This document shows, piece by piece, positions 4,853 to 6,238 of a stretch of 6,238 nt of DNA. The DNA is taken from the NCBI GenBank assembly GCA_030044075.1, contig JASHWM010000134.1, forward strand, positions 1-6,238. The letters run 5' to 3'. Made by a program: the position numbers and the translations under genes. Each line of letters begins with the position of its first letter. Positions within the stretch are counted from its first letter, which is position 1. The notes under the pieces are model-generated. The model saw only the letters and a program-made list of their open reading frames with translations. It made no database searches and was not told the origin of the DNA. The stretch is from Candidatus Rhabdochlamydia sp. (GTDB lineage Bacteria; Chlamydiota; Chlamydiia; Chlamydiales; Rhabdochlamydiaceae).

Positions 4853-5968
4853 ATGCCAAGCAAGGCGCCTCATCCTGCATGGATTGAGATCGACCTTCAT
4901 CAGTTTCGCAATAACCTGATGAAGGTGCGCAGCTATATTGGAAAAAGCCTTCTCTGTCTTCCGATCAAAGCAAATGCGTACGGCCACGGCCTTTGCCAGA
5001 TCGCAAAGGCAGCAGAATGCAATGTGGACTATTTAGGTGTTGCCTGCCTTCAAGAAGGTGTCCTCCTTCGCAGGTCAGGAATTACGATCCCCATCCTTGT
5101 CCTAGGGGCGATCCATGAAGACCAGATCGAGGACCTGATTGATTACGAACTTGAATTTACGATTAGCTCCAAGTACAAGGCGGACCTTGTAGAGGAGCGC
5201 TGCATGAAACTGCAAAAAAAATGCCGCGTCCATGTGGAAATTGATACCGGCATGCAAAGGACTGGTGTTCGAGTTTCCAGCGCAGAAGGTTTGTTTCGCC
5301 ATTTGGACGCCCTTCCCTTTTTGGAAGTTGTGGGGGTCTATTCCCATCTGGCTACAGCCGATGTCAAAGACGATCCGTTTGCAGAGCAGCAGATAAAGGT
5401 GTGCAACGATTTCTTTGAGAGCCCTTTTATAAAAGATCGCAAATTGATCCGGCATGTCGCAAACTCCGGAGGAATTGTTCATTTTCCTGCTAGTTGCCAT
5501 GACATGGTGCGGCCTGGGCTTCTCAGCTTTGGATATGCTCCAACAGAAGGTATCGATGCCCTTAAGGAAGTTGCTCCTTTTTTTTCCCTTAAGGCAAAGG
5601 TAGCCTATTTTAAAGTTGTGGCAGGAGGGCAGGGCGTCAGTTATGGGCATACGCATATCACAGAAAAACAGACGAGGATTGTCACTGTTCCTGTCGGCTA
5701 TGGAGATGGATACCGCAGGAGCCTGTCGAATCGCGGATCGGTCCTCATCAGGGGAAAACGTTTTCCAATAGTCGGAAATATCTGCATGGACCAGTTCATG
5801 GTCGACGTAGGGGACCAAGAGGTGTTTGTTGGGGATGAAGTGATTTTAATTGGAAAGCAGGGAAACGAAGAAATTTCTCTACTGGAAATTTCAAGGTTAT
5901 GCGATACGATCCCTTACGAGATATTATGTCTTTTTAACGATCGTATTCCCCGCATCTATCATGGATAA
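4853..5968 (+). CDS. alr: Alanine racemase, PLP-dependent
   Basis: This 371-residue cytoplasmic enzyme interconverts L- and D-alanine and supplies D-alanine for peptidoglycan. It has the fold-type III barrel followed by a beta domain, and the length is normal for the family. The PLP-binding lysine is K39 in PIKANAYGHG. R136 in TGMQRTGV is the conserved arginine next to the cofactor. R220 in VRPGLLSFGY contacts the pyridine nitrogen. Y264 in VSYGHT is the second catalytic base. The GNICMDQFMVDVG stretch at 308-320 provides M312 and D313 of the substrate entrance and carboxylate site. Residue numbers fall almost exactly on those of the Geobacillus enzyme. The start is fixed by a Shine-Dalgarno sequence inside the end of aspS, one base after its stop, so the two proteins are probably translated together. 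The end overlaps the next gene by eight bases. Two eight-base homopolymers lie in the frame (A at 5214-5221, T at 5578-5585). The gene is intact as read here. Confidence 0.96.
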   Translation: MPSKAPHPAWIEIDLHQFRNNLMKVRSYIGKSLLCLPIKANAYGHGLCQIAKAAECNVDYLGVACLQEGVLLRRSGITIPILVLGAIHEDQIEDLIDYELEFTISSKYKADLVEERCMKLQKKCRVHVEIDTGMQRTGVRVSSAEGLFRHLDALPFLEVVGVYSHLATADVKDDPFAEQQIKVCNDFFESPFIKDRKLIRHVANSGGIVHFPASCHDMVRPGLLSFGYAPTEGIDALKEVAPFFSLKAKVAYFKVVAGGQGVSYGHTHITEKQTRIVTVPVGYGDGYRRSLSNRGSVLIRGKRFPIVGNICMDQFMVDVGDQEVFVGDEVILIGKQGNEEISLLEISRLCDTIPYEILCLFNDRIPRIYHG

Positions 5969-6238
5969 AAGGATTTTTTTTGCTTTCGAAGTGTTTTCTT
6001 TATGGCCGGATAGTTTTCCTGGAGGAAGATTATTGGAGCCTTCAGAAAGACACCTTACAGTCGCTTTTATAGGTTCCTATCCAGAAAACGACATACCAGC
6101 GCTTATCGAGAATATTCCCAAGCCGGATTTTTTTCTGGGGCCTATTGGGAAGTTCAGCGGGTGTGTATTTCTTCCAGCAAGCAAAGACAATGTCGTAGCG
6201 TGGGAGATAGACTGGCTTGGAAAAGAAGATATCATCTC
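5961..6238 (+). CDS. thpR: LigT/ThpR-type RNA 2',3'-cyclic phosphodiesterase (2'-5' RNA ligase family), 3' partial
   Basis: An open frame of 92 codons runs off the window end. It begins MDKRIFFAFEVF, the usual first strand of the family. At residues 31-33 it has HLT, the first of the two HxT/S catalytic motifs of the 2H phosphoesterase superfamily, set in RHLTVAFIG. The sequence then continues PKPDFFLGPIGKFSGCVFLPA, a pattern common in this family. ThpR proteins open 2',3'-cyclic phosphates at RNA ends and join or cut 2'-5' linkages in vitro; their cellular role is poorly defined. The second HxT/S motif lies beyond the window. The ATG at 5961 overlaps the last eight bases of alr in another frame. 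No clear Shine-Dalgarno is seen upstream, so initiation probably depends on ribosomes finishing alr. No upstream start codon is available in this frame as far back as 5934. Eight consecutive T at 5974-5981 lie near the 5' end of the coding sequence. Confidence 0.82.
   Translation, partial: MDKRIFFAFEVFSLWPDSFPGGRLLEPSERHLTVAFIGSYPENDIPALIENIPKPDFFLGPIGKFSGCVFLPASKDNVVAWEIDWLGKEDII

Noticed and set aside
5102..5818. Long open frame of 238 codons on the minus strand inside alr
   Set aside because: It lies wholly antisense to a complete alanine racemase with all catalytic residues, has no ribosome site I could identify and resembles no family I know.

Overview
The window carries eight protein genes, six complete and two cut by the window edges, with little non-coding DNA. 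It looks like the compact genome of a Gram-negative-type bacterium: two proteins have export signals, genes overlap or abut, GC is moderate in genes, and the main intergenic region is extremely AT-rich. The style of the proteins would fit a host-associated lineage such as the environmental Chlamydiota. That is an impression from memory and no marker in the window proves it.

Layout. (1) Positions 1-696 hold the C-terminal two thirds of a Sua5/TsaC-type threonylcarbamoyl-AMP synthase. After 39 bases comes a beta-carbonic anhydrase with an N-terminal export signal (736-1377). Its ribosome binding site and start codon lie in a perfect 9-bp inverted repeat. (2) On the minus strand, 2345-1374, a histidine phosphatase is followed by a small multidrug resistance (SMR) transporter of the SugE/Gdx type. 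The transporter's stop codon overlaps that of the carbonic anhydrase. (3) Positions 2346-2489 form a divergent, almost purely A/T region with three palindromic AATTATAATT boxes and a 15-bp-period tandem repeat. (4) A small secreted protein of unknown function follows (2490-2972). (5) A tightly packed plus-strand cluster closes the window: an archaeal-type aspartyl-tRNA synthetase fused to a YbaK-like tRNA-editing domain (3043-4851), alanine racemase (alr) starting one base after its stop, and the start of a LigT/ThpR-type RNA 2',3'-cyclic phosphodiesterase overlapping the end of alr by 8 bases.

Three of the eight genes concern tRNA: t6A modification, aminoacylation with editing, and probably RNA 2',3'-phosphate chemistry. 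Sua5 uses bicarbonate and sits beside a carbonic anhydrase, but the latter appears to be exported, so a direct supply role is uncertain. Alanine racemase supplies D-alanine for peptidoglycan. The most unusual items are the AspRS-YbaK fusion, the architecture of the divergent regulatory region, and the occluded start of the carbonic anhydrase. I saw no mobile element, CRISPR array, tRNA or rRNA.
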